Source: Thermoleophilaceae bacterium (GTDB lineage: Bacteria; Actinomycetota; Thermoleophilia; Solirubrobacterales; JACPNS01). From it: a DNA stretch of 64,000 nucleotides. The notes beneath the pieces are model-generated. The model was not told the origin of the DNA, did not search any database, and worked only from the letters and a program-made list of their open reading frames with translations. Location: contig JAEMSX010000010.1 in NCBI GenBank assembly GCA_016462645.1, forward strand, positions 1-64,000, in the 5' to 3' direction. The position numbers and the translations under genes are program-made. How positions within the stretch are numbered: position 1 is the first letter of the stretch; every line of letters starts with the position of its first letter. Shown here piece after piece: positions 16,730 through 24,654 of this stretch.

Positions 16730-18121
16730 CTATGCCTTGGGCGCGTTCCACATTTGCTCGATCTCTTCGAGCGTGCGGTCCTTCGTCTCGGGCACCTTGC
16801 GCCAGACGAAGGCGAGCGCGGCGACGCAGAGCGCGGCGAACAGCCAGAACGTCTCCGACTCGCCGAGCTGCTTGACCAGCGTGAGGAAGAACTGGCTCAC
16901 GAGCCACGCCGAGAACCAGTTGACGGCGGTCGCGATCGAGACCATGCGACCGCGCACCTCGCGCGGATAGATCTCGTTGATGATCGTCCAGACGATCGGC
17001 CCCATCGACATGGCGAACGATGCGATGTAGACGACCAGCGCGACCAGAGTGATTGCGCCGGCATCAGACGGCCCCTGGCTCGAGGGGGCGTGTGAGATGT
17101 CGCCCAGCTCCTGGAAGGCGAAGCCGACCGCGGTCAGGCTGATCGTCATTCCGATCAGGCCCGCGATCAACAGGGGCTTGCGGCCGAGCCGGTCGACGAA
17201 GAAGACGGCGATCAGCGTGGCGAGCACGTTGACCGCACCGATCGCCCAGGTTGTGGCGGCGGTCTGCGACGCGACCGTCGAGAACCCGGCGGCGTCGAAG
17301 ATCTTGTCCGCGTAGTAGATGATCGCGTTGATGCCGGTGATCTGCTGAAAGACCGCAAGTCCGACACCGACGATCAGCGGCGTGCGCCAGCGCTTCGAGA
17401 ACGCCACGCCCCAACTCGCCTGCGTCTCACCGGCGACATCGGCTTCGAGTTCGGCGATTGTGGCGTCCGGGTCCGGGTCGCCGGCGACTTTGGCGATCGC
17501 GTCGCGCGCGTCGTTGCGACGGCCGACTTTCAGATACCAGCGCGGCGAATCGGGCAGCGGGAGCACGAGGATCACGAGGGCGACGCCGACGACGGCGGAG
17601 ACGCCGAGCATCAGGCGCCAGTCCGAGGCGCTCATCAGTTCGTCGACGAGGTAGGCGAGGAAGATTCCGAAGGTGATGCCCAGCTGATAGCCCGAGACGA
17701 ACATTCCGCGCAGTCGCGAGGGCGCCATCTCGGCCGCGTAGAGCGGCGCGGCGACTGAGGCCACGCCGACGGCGAAGCCGACGACCAGGCGGCCGACGAC
17801 GAGCACCTCGGTGCCCGGGGCGAGCGCCTCGATCAACGCGCCGATCGAGAAGAGCGAGCCTGCGAACAGCAACGTCGGGCGGCGCCCGATCTTGTCCGCC
17901 ATCACGCCGGCGACGAGCGCTCCGACGAGTGCGCCGAGCGTCACCCAACTGGTGATGATCTCCGTCGCGGTGGTGCCGACGTGGAAGTCCTTGCCGATCC
18001 CGAGCAGCGCGCCGGAAATGACGCCCTGGTCGTAACCGAAGAGGATTCCGGCGACCGAGATCACGGCGCCGACGAGCAGCATCCACTTCGTTATTCCGCG
18101 CTGGGTCTCGCCGCGTTGCAC
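16730..18121 (-). CDS. MFS sugar porter
   Basis: 463 residues, 12 helices. Diagnostic sugar-porter motifs: GYDQGVISGAL in helix 1, DKIGRRP after helix 2, PSRLRGMFVSGYQLGITFGI, PDSPRWYLKVGR before the central loop, and PETKDRTLEEIEQMW at the end. The QQITGIN motif of helix 7 is present, so hexose or polyol uptake by proton symport is likely. GTG start at 18121 with TAGGTT ending 7 nt before it and no SD. Divergent from the SQR-like gene. No sugar catabolic genes are adjacent, so the substrate is open. Confidence 0.93.
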   Translation of the reverse strand: MQRGETQRGITKWMLLVGAVISVAGILFGYDQGVISGALLGIGKDFHVGTTATEIITSWVTLGALVGALVAGVMADKIGRRPTLLFAGSLFSIGALIEALAPGTEVLVVGRLVVGFAVGVASVAAPLYAAEMAPSRLRGMFVSGYQLGITFGIFLAYLVDELMSASDWRLMLGVSAVVGVALVILVLPLPDSPRWYLKVGRRNDARDAIAKVAGDPDPDATIAELEADVAGETQASWGVAFSKRWRTPLIVGVGLAVFQQITGINAIIYYADKIFDAAGFSTVASQTAATTWAIGAVNVLATLIAVFFVDRLGRKPLLIAGLIGMTISLTAVGFAFQELGDISHAPSSQGPSDAGAITLVALVVYIASFAMSMGPIVWTIINEIYPREVRGRMVSIATAVNWFSAWLVSQFFLTLVKQLGESETFWLFAALCVAALAFVWRKVPETKDRTLEEIEQMWNAPKA

Positions 18122-18171
18122 GACGCAAAACCTAAGGGTTGCGGCGGATGGGCAGGGAGTAGGCTGGCGAG

Positions 18172-19311
18172 ATGCGCATCCTTGTACTCGGTGCCGGCTT
18201 CGGCGGCCTCGAACTCACCACGACGCTCGCCGAGGAGTTCGGCGGCGAGCTCGAGATCACTTTGATCGACAAAACTGAATCGTTCGTCTTCGGGTTTTCA
18301 AAGCTCGACGTGATGTTCGGCCGCGTGACCGAGGAACACGTCAAGCATCAGTACGCCGACTTCGTCAAGCCGGGCGTGAAGTTCGTCCAGGCCGAGATCA
18401 CCAGGATCGACGGCGCCGCCAGACGCGTGGAGACGAGCGCCGGCGAGTTCGAGGCGGACATCCTCGTCGTCGGACTCGGAGCCGATCTCGACTGCAGCGT
18501 GACGCCCGGACTGGCAACAGGCGCGAACGAGTTCTACACCGAGGCCGGCGCGTTCGCAATGCGCGAGAAGATCGCTGCCTTCGGCGGCGGCAACGTGGTG
18601 ATCGGCGTGATCTCCGCGCCTTTCAAGTGCCCGCCCGCACCGAGCGAGACGGCGCTGCTGATGCATGACCAACTCGTCAAGTCCGGGTTGCGCGACACGT
18701 CGACAATCTCGCTGGTCATGCCGTTCGGGCGCCCGATCCCACCGTCGCCCGATGCATCGGCCGCGCTGCTCGAGGCGTTCGCCCAGCGCGACATCTCCTG
18801 GCGCCCGCAGACCGCGATCGTCAGCGTCGACGACGCGCGCGGCGTGGCGACGACCGAGGACGGCACCGAGATTCCCTACGACCTGTTCCTCGGCGTTCCG
18901 CACCATCGCGCGCCCGCGGTCGTCCTTGCGTCGGACATTTCCGAGAATGGGTGGATTCCTGTCGATCCGCTCACACTGGAAACGCCGATCGACGGGGTCT
19001 ACGCGGTGGGCGATGTTGCCGCAGTCGGCACCCCGCGCGCCGGAGTCTTCGCTGAGGGCCAGGCAAAGGCGGCCGCCGCCAGCATTGCCGCACGTATCCG
19101 CGGCGAAGCATCAGACACGAAGTACGACGGCCATGGTGTTTGTTACCTCGAGTTCGGCGAGGAACAGGTCGGGATGGTCGATGTGACTTTTTTCGGCGAG
19201 GACAAGACGGCCACGCTGACTGGTCCGTCCGAGCAGTACGTGGCCGACAAGACTGAGTTCGGAACGAGCCGGATCAAGCGCTGGTTCGGCAACGACTGGG
19301 TCGCGACCTAG
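18172..19311 (+). CDS. FAD-dependent oxidoreductase, sulfide:quinone-reductase/NDH-2-like
   Basis: 379 residues. FAD Rossmann motif ILVLGAGFGGLELTTTLAE at the very start, second motif IVVGLGADL-type, and VYAVGDVAAVGTP near the end that contacts FAD. The block FKCPPAPSETALLMHD is characteristic of the SQR/flavocytochrome-c branch, but the Cys set for polysulfide chemistry is incomplete (one at FKCPPA, one at HGVCYLEFG). It is probably a membrane-associated dehydrogenase passing electrons to quinone or a heme partner. TAGGCT ends 6 nt before the ATG. Its stop abuts the stop of the convergent zinc-finger gene. Confidence 0.88.
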   Translation: MRILVLGAGFGGLELTTTLAEEFGGELEITLIDKTESFVFGFSKLDVMFGRVTEEHVKHQYADFVKPGVKFVQAEITRIDGAARRVETSAGEFEADILVVGLGADLDCSVTPGLATGANEFYTEAGAFAMREKIAAFGGGNVVIGVISAPFKCPPAPSETALLMHDQLVKSGLRDTSTISLVMPFGRPIPPSPDASAALLEAFAQRDISWRPQTAIVSVDDARGVATTEDGTEIPYDLFLGVPHHRAPAVVLASDISENGWIPVDPLTLETPIDGVYAVGDVAAVGTPRAGVFAEGQAKAAAASIAARIRGEASDTKYDGHGVCYLEFGEEQVGMVDVTFFGEDKTATLTGPSEQYVADKTEFGTSRIKRWFGNDWVAT

Positions 19312-19584
19312 TCACGCCCGCAGTTCGAACATCAGCTCGTCGACGTAGCACCAGCTCCAGCTCTCGCCGGGCTCGACCGAGCGGATGATCGGATGGCCGC
19401 TCGACTCGAAGTGGGCGGTGGCGTGCTTGCCCTCGGAGTTGTCGCAGCAGCCGATGTGACCGCACTGCTGGCACATGCGCAGGTGCACCCAGCGCATTCC
19501 CAGCTCGAGGCACTCCTCGCATCCAGCGATCTCCTGCGGCGCGCCGAGAATCTCGACAGTGTCCAGATGGGTGCACTCAGCCAT
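19312..19584 (-). CDS. UBP-type zinc-finger protein
   Basis: 90 residues forming a single Zn-UBP domain: CEECLELGMRWVHLRMCQQC, then GHIGCCDNS and HATAHFESSGHPIIRSVEPG. All Cys and His ligands of the treble zinc fold are present. In eukaryotes this domain binds the free C-terminus of ubiquitin; bacterial stand-alone versions are common in actinobacteria and their ligand is unknown. TAGTCT ends 6 nt before the ATG, no SD. Confidence 0.93.
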   Translation of the reverse strand: MAECTHLDTVEILGAPQEIAGCEECLELGMRWVHLRMCQQCGHIGCCDNSEGKHATAHFESSGHPIIRSVEPGESWSWCYVDELMFELRA

Positions 19585-19593
19585 CGGCCGAGA

Positions 19594-19920
19594 CTATCCA
19601 GCCGGCGCGGATTCGAGCGCGCGTTCGCGCCAGTACAGAAACAGCGGCAATGCGAAGCAGAGGCCGATGAAGATGTTCGCCGGGATGATCCACCACCACT
19701 GGCGGATGTCGTGCTGCCGGGCTTCGCCCGAGGCCCAGAACCAGAACACGAGCGAGGAGAGCGTCACGTCCATGAAGACGGCGAGCGCGATCGTGTTGTC
19801 GACCGCCGCGTTCAGCAGATCGACGAGGTCGAAACCCTGGTCGGCGACGTAATAACCGATCAGGATCGGCGGGACGAAGAAGCCGATGATCGTCGCAAAG
19901 AGGTAGACGCGGGCGCGCAT
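19594..19920 (-). CDS. DUF2834 membrane protein
   Basis: 108 residues with three hydrophobic helices (about 5-24, 43-63, 76-96). The arrangement LFATIIGFFVPPI, MDVTLSSLVFWFW and PANIFIGLCFALPLFLYWRE matches DUF2834 proteins, which are small inner-membrane proteins without known function. TAGGTT ends 6 nt before the ATG, so it is probably transcribed alone as a leaderless mRNA although the zinc-finger gene follows 9 bases downstream. Confidence 0.88.
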   Translation of the reverse strand: MRARVYLFATIIGFFVPPILIGYYVADQGFDLVDLLNAAVDNTIALAVFMDVTLSSLVFWFWASGEARQHDIRQWWWIIPANIFIGLCFALPLFLYWRERALESAPAG

Positions 19921-19946
19921 GGGACAAACCTAGTGCGCGGCGATGC

Positions 19947-20420
19947 CTAGCGCGCTGACGTGTACTGGTCCAGCCCCGCGCGGGCCTTCTTCTGCACCGC
20001 GCCGCGGATGATCGGCGTCCAGCCGAGCAGCAGTCCGCTCGCTCCGAGCGCCTGGCGCGACCAGTTGTAGAAGCTGAAGTCGTCCATGTGCTCGGAGATC
20101 TTCCCGTCCTTGAAGCGGAAGTGGGCGTGCACATCGTTGACGACCTTGCGGCCGGTCTGCGTGAAGGTGTAGGTCGCGATCCAGTGCGCGGTTCCGGAAT
20201 CCTCGCTCGCGTCGTGTTCGGCGAGTTCGATCACGAGGTCGTCGGCGCGCTCGGTGAGCATCTTCCACATCAGCCCCGGCTCGTCGCCCTTCAGGTCCGG
20301 GAAGACCGGGTCCGAGAACTTCGCATCGGGTGCGTAGCACGAGGCCATGGTCGCCCCGTCGCGGGCACCGAAGGCGGCGTAGAAGTTGGTGATCAGGGCG
20401 TCGTTGGCGTCAGAGCTCAT
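19947..20420 (-). CDS. SnoaL/NTF2-like protein
   Basis: 157 residues with the cone-shaped alpha+beta fold of SnoaL-like proteins: LITNFYAAFGARDGATMASC at the N-terminus, then YAPDAKFSDPVF, THWIATYTF-type strands and KVVNDVHAHFRFKDGKISEH. Such proteins are isomerases, cyclases, or plain binding proteins. The C-terminal 30 residues (LLGWTPIIRGAVQKKARAG) recall an Arg-rich helix in a uncharacterised subgroup. Start at 20420 chosen because the nine upstream codons have no better signal. No function assigned. Confidence 0.88.
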   Translation of the reverse strand: MSSDANDALITNFYAAFGARDGATMASCYAPDAKFSDPVFPDLKGDEPGLMWKMLTERADDLVIELAEHDASEDSGTAHWIATYTFTQTGRKVVNDVHAHFRFKDGKISEHMDDFSFYNWSRQALGASGLLLGWTPIIRGAVQKKARAGLDQYTSAR

Positions 20421-20513
20421 TCCGCCATGTTCGCAGCCCGGGCACACGTCCCGCGGGGATCTGCAGGACGTGTGCCGGGATGCGATTGCCCCTCGATCGG
20501 GGCGCCGGGGGAC

Positions 20514-23500
20514 TCAGCGCCCGTAGACCTCGAGCTCGTTGATGGAGTAGCCCTTGGATGTGTTCTGCCTTGCGGTGCCGGCGATACGCACGTAGCGGGC
20601 CGACCGCGCGGTGAACGGATGGTTCTCGACGCCGCCCTTGCCGGCGGTCACGGTCGCAACCGTGGTCCATGTCGAATTGTTCGTTGAGACCTGCACCGTG
20701 TACTTGGCCGCGGGTCCACCGCCCCAACGCACGATCGCGCGCGCGACCGATTGCGTGCTGCCGAGATCGACCGTGATCGACTGCGTGTTGCTCGACGCGC
20801 TTTCCCAGTATGTGGTGGGATCCCCGTCGACGGCGAATGACGGCGGCTTCGCGAGCAGTCCGAGCAGGCCGCGGTTGTAGCTCGTCGCGCTGACCGACTT
20901 CTTCAGGGCGAGGTTGCTGACGTTGTCGCCGAACGCAGCCGGGAACGAGACGACCTGCTGGTAGGTCGGTCGGTTCTGCCACGAGATCAGCGGGTCATTG
21001 ATGCCGCCGAGCGGTGACTGGTTTATCGCGTCGGCGCACCACTGATCACCGGCCGAGCAGATGGAGTCCGCCGGATAGATCTGCGCCGGCGTCTGGCCGA
21101 CAGCGGTGTCGAGGCTCGCCAGCAACGCACTGCGGCAGGCCGCGAGGTTGCCGTTCCCGCAGAACGTGACCGGGAACCTGCCTTGCACGGGCCTTCCGAG
21201 GATGCTGCGCAGATCCTTGTCCACATAGCCCCACCAGCCGTACTGGAAGGAGGAGCCCTTGTGGGTCTGGGCCTGGTTGCTCGACGGTCCGCCCAGCGTG
21301 GACGTCTGACCCTGCTGGCCGCCCGAGGGCGACTCGTTGATCTGCATCGCGTTCACGACGGACTGGTAGAGCTCGGGGCCCATGGTGCCCTTGAACTGGG
21401 CTTCCACAAGCAGCGGCCACCAGGCGTCGAACACCTGGATCGCGTGCTGGTACGCGTAGACCTTCGAGCCCGCACTTGACTCGACGCGCTTGGCGCCGGA
21501 AGCGAGCCAGGCCTGCAGCTCAGCAACCGTCTGCTGCTGGACGGGGTTTGTGACCGACTGGCTCGTCAGGACGGCGATCAGCTCGGGCAGCACTTCCTTG
21601 GCCCGCATGTCGGTGACTGCGGCTTCCTCCATCACTGCGGTCAGCTTCGCGCGATCGAACTTCTGTCCGCCGGCGAGCGCGGTCTTGATCGGCTTGTCCA
21701 GCAGATCGACGCGCTGCACCGATCCGAAGCTGAAGTTTCCGTCGGCCGCGCTGAAGCCCGGTGCCTGCTTGTTGTTCCAGCTGACGTAGTAGTCCTGGTT
21801 GACCGAGTTCGGGTGCTCCGAGACCGGGGCCAGCTGCGAGGTGTTGTCGGCTGGATTGAAGCCCGGCCACTCGTACTTCGCTTCGGCCTTGATCGGCAGG
21901 TTCGGATCAGTCTCGGGCGCGCGGACCGGATTGCGACCGGAGTCGAAGTAGGCCGCGTCCTTGCTGTTGACGTAGAACCAGTTGAATGCGTAGTCGATGT
22001 TCGAGGCCGCGGTCTTGAAGCCGTCGGCGGTGCTCATCAGGTTCGGGTCGTTGAACATCTGGAACCCGATCACCGAGTCGGCATCGTGCAGATAGGTCGA
22101 GCGCAGCACCGTGAACGCGGTCGGCTTGCCGGCGACCTTTCCGCGGAATGAGACCAGGCCGTACTTCGTGCGGTAGGTGGTCATCGTGTACGAGCCCGCT
22201 GCAGTGCTGTCGGCGAGCGTCGGCGACCATGAGTTGTCGACCGACAGCGGCGTCATCGCGATGCAGTCGCCGCGGTAGAGATAGTGGTTCGACTTCGTCG
22301 TCGGCGTGCCGCCGCCGGGTTCGCACAGCGTGACCGCGTAGGTGTCGGTCATGTCGTGCTCGCTCGATGTCGGACTCCACGCGTAGCTCGGTCCACGACC
22401 GATCTGAACGTAGAAGTTCAGGCCGGCGAATCCGACTCCGCGGGCGCTGATGCCCGGGCCCTGGAGCTCCTGCTGGATCAGCAGCTGCGGCGAGAAGTAC
22501 CCGGTCTGCGGGCCCATGACCGCCACGGGGTGCCCGTCCGTCGTGCCCGTGCCGGAGACCACGAGGGCGTTCGACATCCCTGACTTCGCGTCCGTGCTGC
22601 CTGCCAACGGGAGGCTGGCGAGGCCGGCGAGCGTTGAACTCGACGAGTCAGCGGCCGATGCGCTCGCGCCTGCGCCTGCGGAGATGATCGGCGCGGGGGT
22701 CACGCTGCCGGCATCCGGCATCGCGACGCTCGTGGTGTTCGCCGGCGCCTGGCTGTACGGGAACTGTGCCCCGTTGTGAATCGTGGTCGTCGCCTCGGGG
22801 TCCTCCTGCTCGCGCAGCGCGGACCAGACCTGTGCGCCTTGTGCGGCGCCGTACTTGCTCTCGGAAGCGATCTTGACCAGCGCTGACTGCATCTCCTGCC
22901 CGCCGCCATTGCCGAACAGCCCGCCGATCACGTCGGCGATTGCGATCAGGTCGGTCTCGGTGAAGTGCTTGGGCTTGCCGTTGCCTGTGACGACGTACTC
23001 GCCGGGATAATTGTCCTGCGTGATCGATTGATCGATGTAGGCGTTGACTCCTTCGAGGTATGCGTCGACATCGGCTCGCAGCTGAGCGCCGCGCATGCCT
23101 TCGCCCTCGAGTGCGGTGACCTGCGCGTCGAGGTCCTCCTGGGTGTAGGGAGCGACCTGCCAGAGGTTCTGCTCCTGGGCGCGGTTGCCCGCAGCGCCGC
23201 CCGCGAAGCTGCTGAGCTTGCCCTTGCCGAGATGACGGAAGGCGTCCATCACGAACAGTCGCGCCTGGGCGCCGGCCCAGCCTGCGCCGAACTCAGTGCC
23301 TGCGCGGGTCGTGCCGTAGATGTGCGGAACTCCGTACTGGTCGTAGTTGATCGTCACGTCGGATCGCGGCTTGACCGTCTTGTTGACGGGTGCCGACGGA
23401 AAACCGAACGAACCGTCGCCGAAGTAGCTGCCCAGCCCACTGTTGGCGAGGCTCTGGTAGCCCTGGATCAGGTTTGAGTACGGCGGCAGCTGATCGACGA

Positions 23501-23741
23501 AGTTGGCCGGACGGGTTCCGAGCGCCTTGTGGCCGAGGATGTCAACCAGCGTCGCGTTGCCGTTTGCGCCGGGCGGCAGGATGTCGTTGCACTGGCCGAG
23601 GCAGTAGTCCGGAAACGTGCTCGCCGGTTGCGCCGCGGACGCGGCCCCGGCCGGAATCATCAGTGCCGCGAAAGCGGCAATTGCGGCAAGCAGCAGCCTG
23701 CCGGTGCGCGCGGTGGCGCGCAACGTCTTGAAACAGGACAT
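20514..23741 (-). CDS. Secreted penicillin-acylase-family N-terminal hydrolase with C-terminal discoidin domain
   Basis: 1075 residues, exported: signal peptide with LLLAAIAAFAALMIPAG, cleavage near ASA-AQP. A long N-terminal alpha-subunit region leads to a self-processing site before SNALVVSG, giving Ser-390 as N-terminal nucleophile; the family cleaves amide bonds of acylated amines such as beta-lactams or N-acyl-homoserine lactones. HDMTDTYAV further on carries the typical active-site Asn/Asp area. From about residue 945 a F5/8-type C (discoidin) domain follows (DGDPTTYWES, RYVRIAGT, ELEVYGR), probably binding wall or matrix sugars. About 300 residues longer than classical acylases. ATG at 23741 with GGGGGA ahead. 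Confidence 0.92.
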   Translation of the reverse strand: MSCFKTLRATARTGRLLLAAIAAFAALMIPAGAASAAQPASTFPDYCLGQCNDILPPGANGNATLVDILGHKALGTRPANFVDQLPPYSNLIQGYQSLANSGLGSYFGDGSFGFPSAPVNKTVKPRSDVTINYDQYGVPHIYGTTRAGTEFGAGWAGAQARLFVMDAFRHLGKGKLSSFAGGAAGNRAQEQNLWQVAPYTQEDLDAQVTALEGEGMRGAQLRADVDAYLEGVNAYIDQSITQDNYPGEYVVTGNGKPKHFTETDLIAIADVIGGLFGNGGGQEMQSALVKIASESKYGAAQGAQVWSALREQEDPEATTTIHNGAQFPYSQAPANTTSVAMPDAGSVTPAPIISAGAGASASAADSSSSTLAGLASLPLAGSTDAKSGMSNALVVSGTGTTDGHPVAVMGPQTGYFSPQLLIQQELQGPGISARGVGFAGLNFYVQIGRGPSYAWSPTSSEHDMTDTYAVTLCEPGGGTPTTKSNHYLYRGDCIAMTPLSVDNSWSPTLADSTAAGSYTMTTYRTKYGLVSFRGKVAGKPTAFTVLRSTYLHDADSVIGFQMFNDPNLMSTADGFKTAASNIDYAFNWFYVNSKDAAYFDSGRNPVRAPETDPNLPIKAEAKYEWPGFNPADNTSQLAPVSEHPNSVNQDYYVSWNNKQAPGFSAADGNFSFGSVQRVDLLDKPIKTALAGGQKFDRAKLTAVMEEAAVTDMRAKEVLPELIAVLTSQSVTNPVQQQTVAELQAWLASGAKRVESSAGSKVYAYQHAIQVFDAWWPLLVEAQFKGTMGPELYQSVVNAMQINESPSGGQQGQTSTLGGPSSNQAQTHKGSSFQYGWWGYVDKDLRSILGRPVQGRFPVTFCGNGNLAACRSALLASLDTAVGQTPAQIYPADSICSAGDQWCADAINQSPLGGINDPLISWQNRPTYQQVVSFPAAFGDNVSNLALKKSVSATSYNRGLLGLLAKPPSFAVDGDPTTYWESASSNTQSITVDLGSTQSVARAIVRWGGGPAAKYTVQVSTNNSTWTTVATVTAGKGGVENHPFTARSARYVRIAGTARQNTSKGYSINELEVYGR

Positions 23742-23769
23742 TGTGAGTTCCCCCTGAGGATCTGTTGCG

Positions 23770-23788
23770 CCGGAACTCCCCGTTCCGG
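23770..23788 (-). promoter_or_regulatory. Perfect inverted repeat in the penicillin acylase leader
   Basis: On the minus strand CCGGAAC pairs with GTTCCGG around a 5-nt loop (GGGGA). The stem is 7 bp without mismatch and ends 28 nt before the acylase ATG at 23741. It may be an operator or a 5' UTR hairpin. Confidence 0.5.
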
Positions 23789-23869
23789 GCGTGAGTGAGT
23801 GTTTGAATCAGACGCCGCGTCCGCGCGGATGGCGGAGGCGGGTCACCGAGTTCTGTGTTCGCGGATTGG

Positions 23870-24571
23870 TCAGATGCGGTCAGCCACTGGGCTGCTCTCA
23901 CCGCCTTTCCGCACCTCGCGCAGCCGCTGCGACCACGTCCTGCGTTCGGAATCGTCCATTGCGTAGGCGATGAAAAGGGAGCGCATCGAGTCGCGCAGCT
24001 CGCGCGCGTGCGACTCGTCGTCGTGCGGGAGCGCCAGGCGTCGGAGCGCGAAGCCGTCGGCGAGCGCGACGAACGCGCGAGCACCGACGTCCGGCTCGCG
24101 GGCTCCTGCAACGCGCAGCGCTTCGGCGGCGAGGCGCTCGAACGCGTCCATCGCGTTCGCGGCCGCGGGAGCCATCGCCGGGTTGCGCGCCGCGGCGAGA
24201 TAGCAGTCGAACTGGGTGATCGCGATTGAGTCGGGCAGCTGAGTCAGCGCGTCGGCGATCAACTCGGCGAGCTCGTCGGCGCTTCCACCGCTGGATGCGA
24301 TCAGGTCGGCGAAGTTGTCGAGCAGCTCCACCTGTCCGGCGACCGCAGCCGTGACGGCTTCTTCGATCAGTTCATCGATCGAGGCGAAGTAGTAACTCGT
24401 TGAAGCGAGCGGAACGTCCGCTCTGCTGGCGACAGCGCGGTGGGTGACCCCGGCGATCCCGCTCTCCGAGATCACCTCGATGGCGGCCGCGATCAGCGCA
24501 GCTCGGCGTGCTTCACCACGCGCTTGTTTGCCAGTCGATCGACCATCGGTGTACCAGTCAGTACCAGTCAT
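23870..24571 (-). CDS. TetR-family regulator
   Basis: 233 residues. The N-terminal helix-turn-helix is RRAALIAAAIEVISESGIAG then VTHRAVASRADVPLASTSYY, the TetR signature with recognition helix near LASTSYYF. The C-terminal ligand domain is helical. The ATG at 24571 is preferred over that at 24601 because TAGCTT ends 7 nt before it. Right after the start codon lies a 10-bp tandem repeat (see separate entry). It stands between the acylase and a divergent flavoprotein and might regulate either. The effector is unknown. Confidence 0.9.
   Translation of the reverse strand: MTGTDWYTDGRSTGKQARGEARRAALIAAAIEVISESGIAGVTHRAVASRADVPLASTSYYFASIDELIEEAVTAAVAGQVELLDNFADLIASSGGSADELAELIADALTQLPDSIAITQFDCYLAAARNPAMAPAAANAMDAFERLAAEALRVAGAREPDVGARAFVALADGFALRRLALPHDDESHARELRDSMRSLFIAYAMDDSERRTWSQRLREVRKGGESSPVADRI
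24551..24570. promoter_or_regulatory. Tandem 10-bp repeat at the TetR start codon, candidate operator
   Basis: GTACCAGTCA occurs twice head to tail (24551-24560, 24561-24570), covering codons 1-8 of the TetR gene. If transcription starts at the ATG, the repeat sits at about +2 to +21, well placed for autorepression. It encodes the TGTDWYTDG stretch, so codon coincidence is possible. Confidence 0.35.
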
Positions 24572-24654
24572 AGCGGCCAAGCTACCAGAAAACTTGGACA
24601 TTTGTTCAGGAAATTCACGGATCGGGCGGATCCAAGCCGCATTACGCTTGCGCG
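24572..24654. promoter_or_regulatory. Divergent promoter region with two -10 boxes
   Basis: 83 bases between the TetR gene and the cNMP/thioredoxin-reductase-like gene. Leftward TAGCTT (24579-24584) ends 7 nt before the TetR ATG. Rightward TACGCT (24643-24648) ends 6 nt before the flavoprotein ATG. Neither start has an SD. No clear -35 hexamer is seen for either. Confidence 0.6.
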
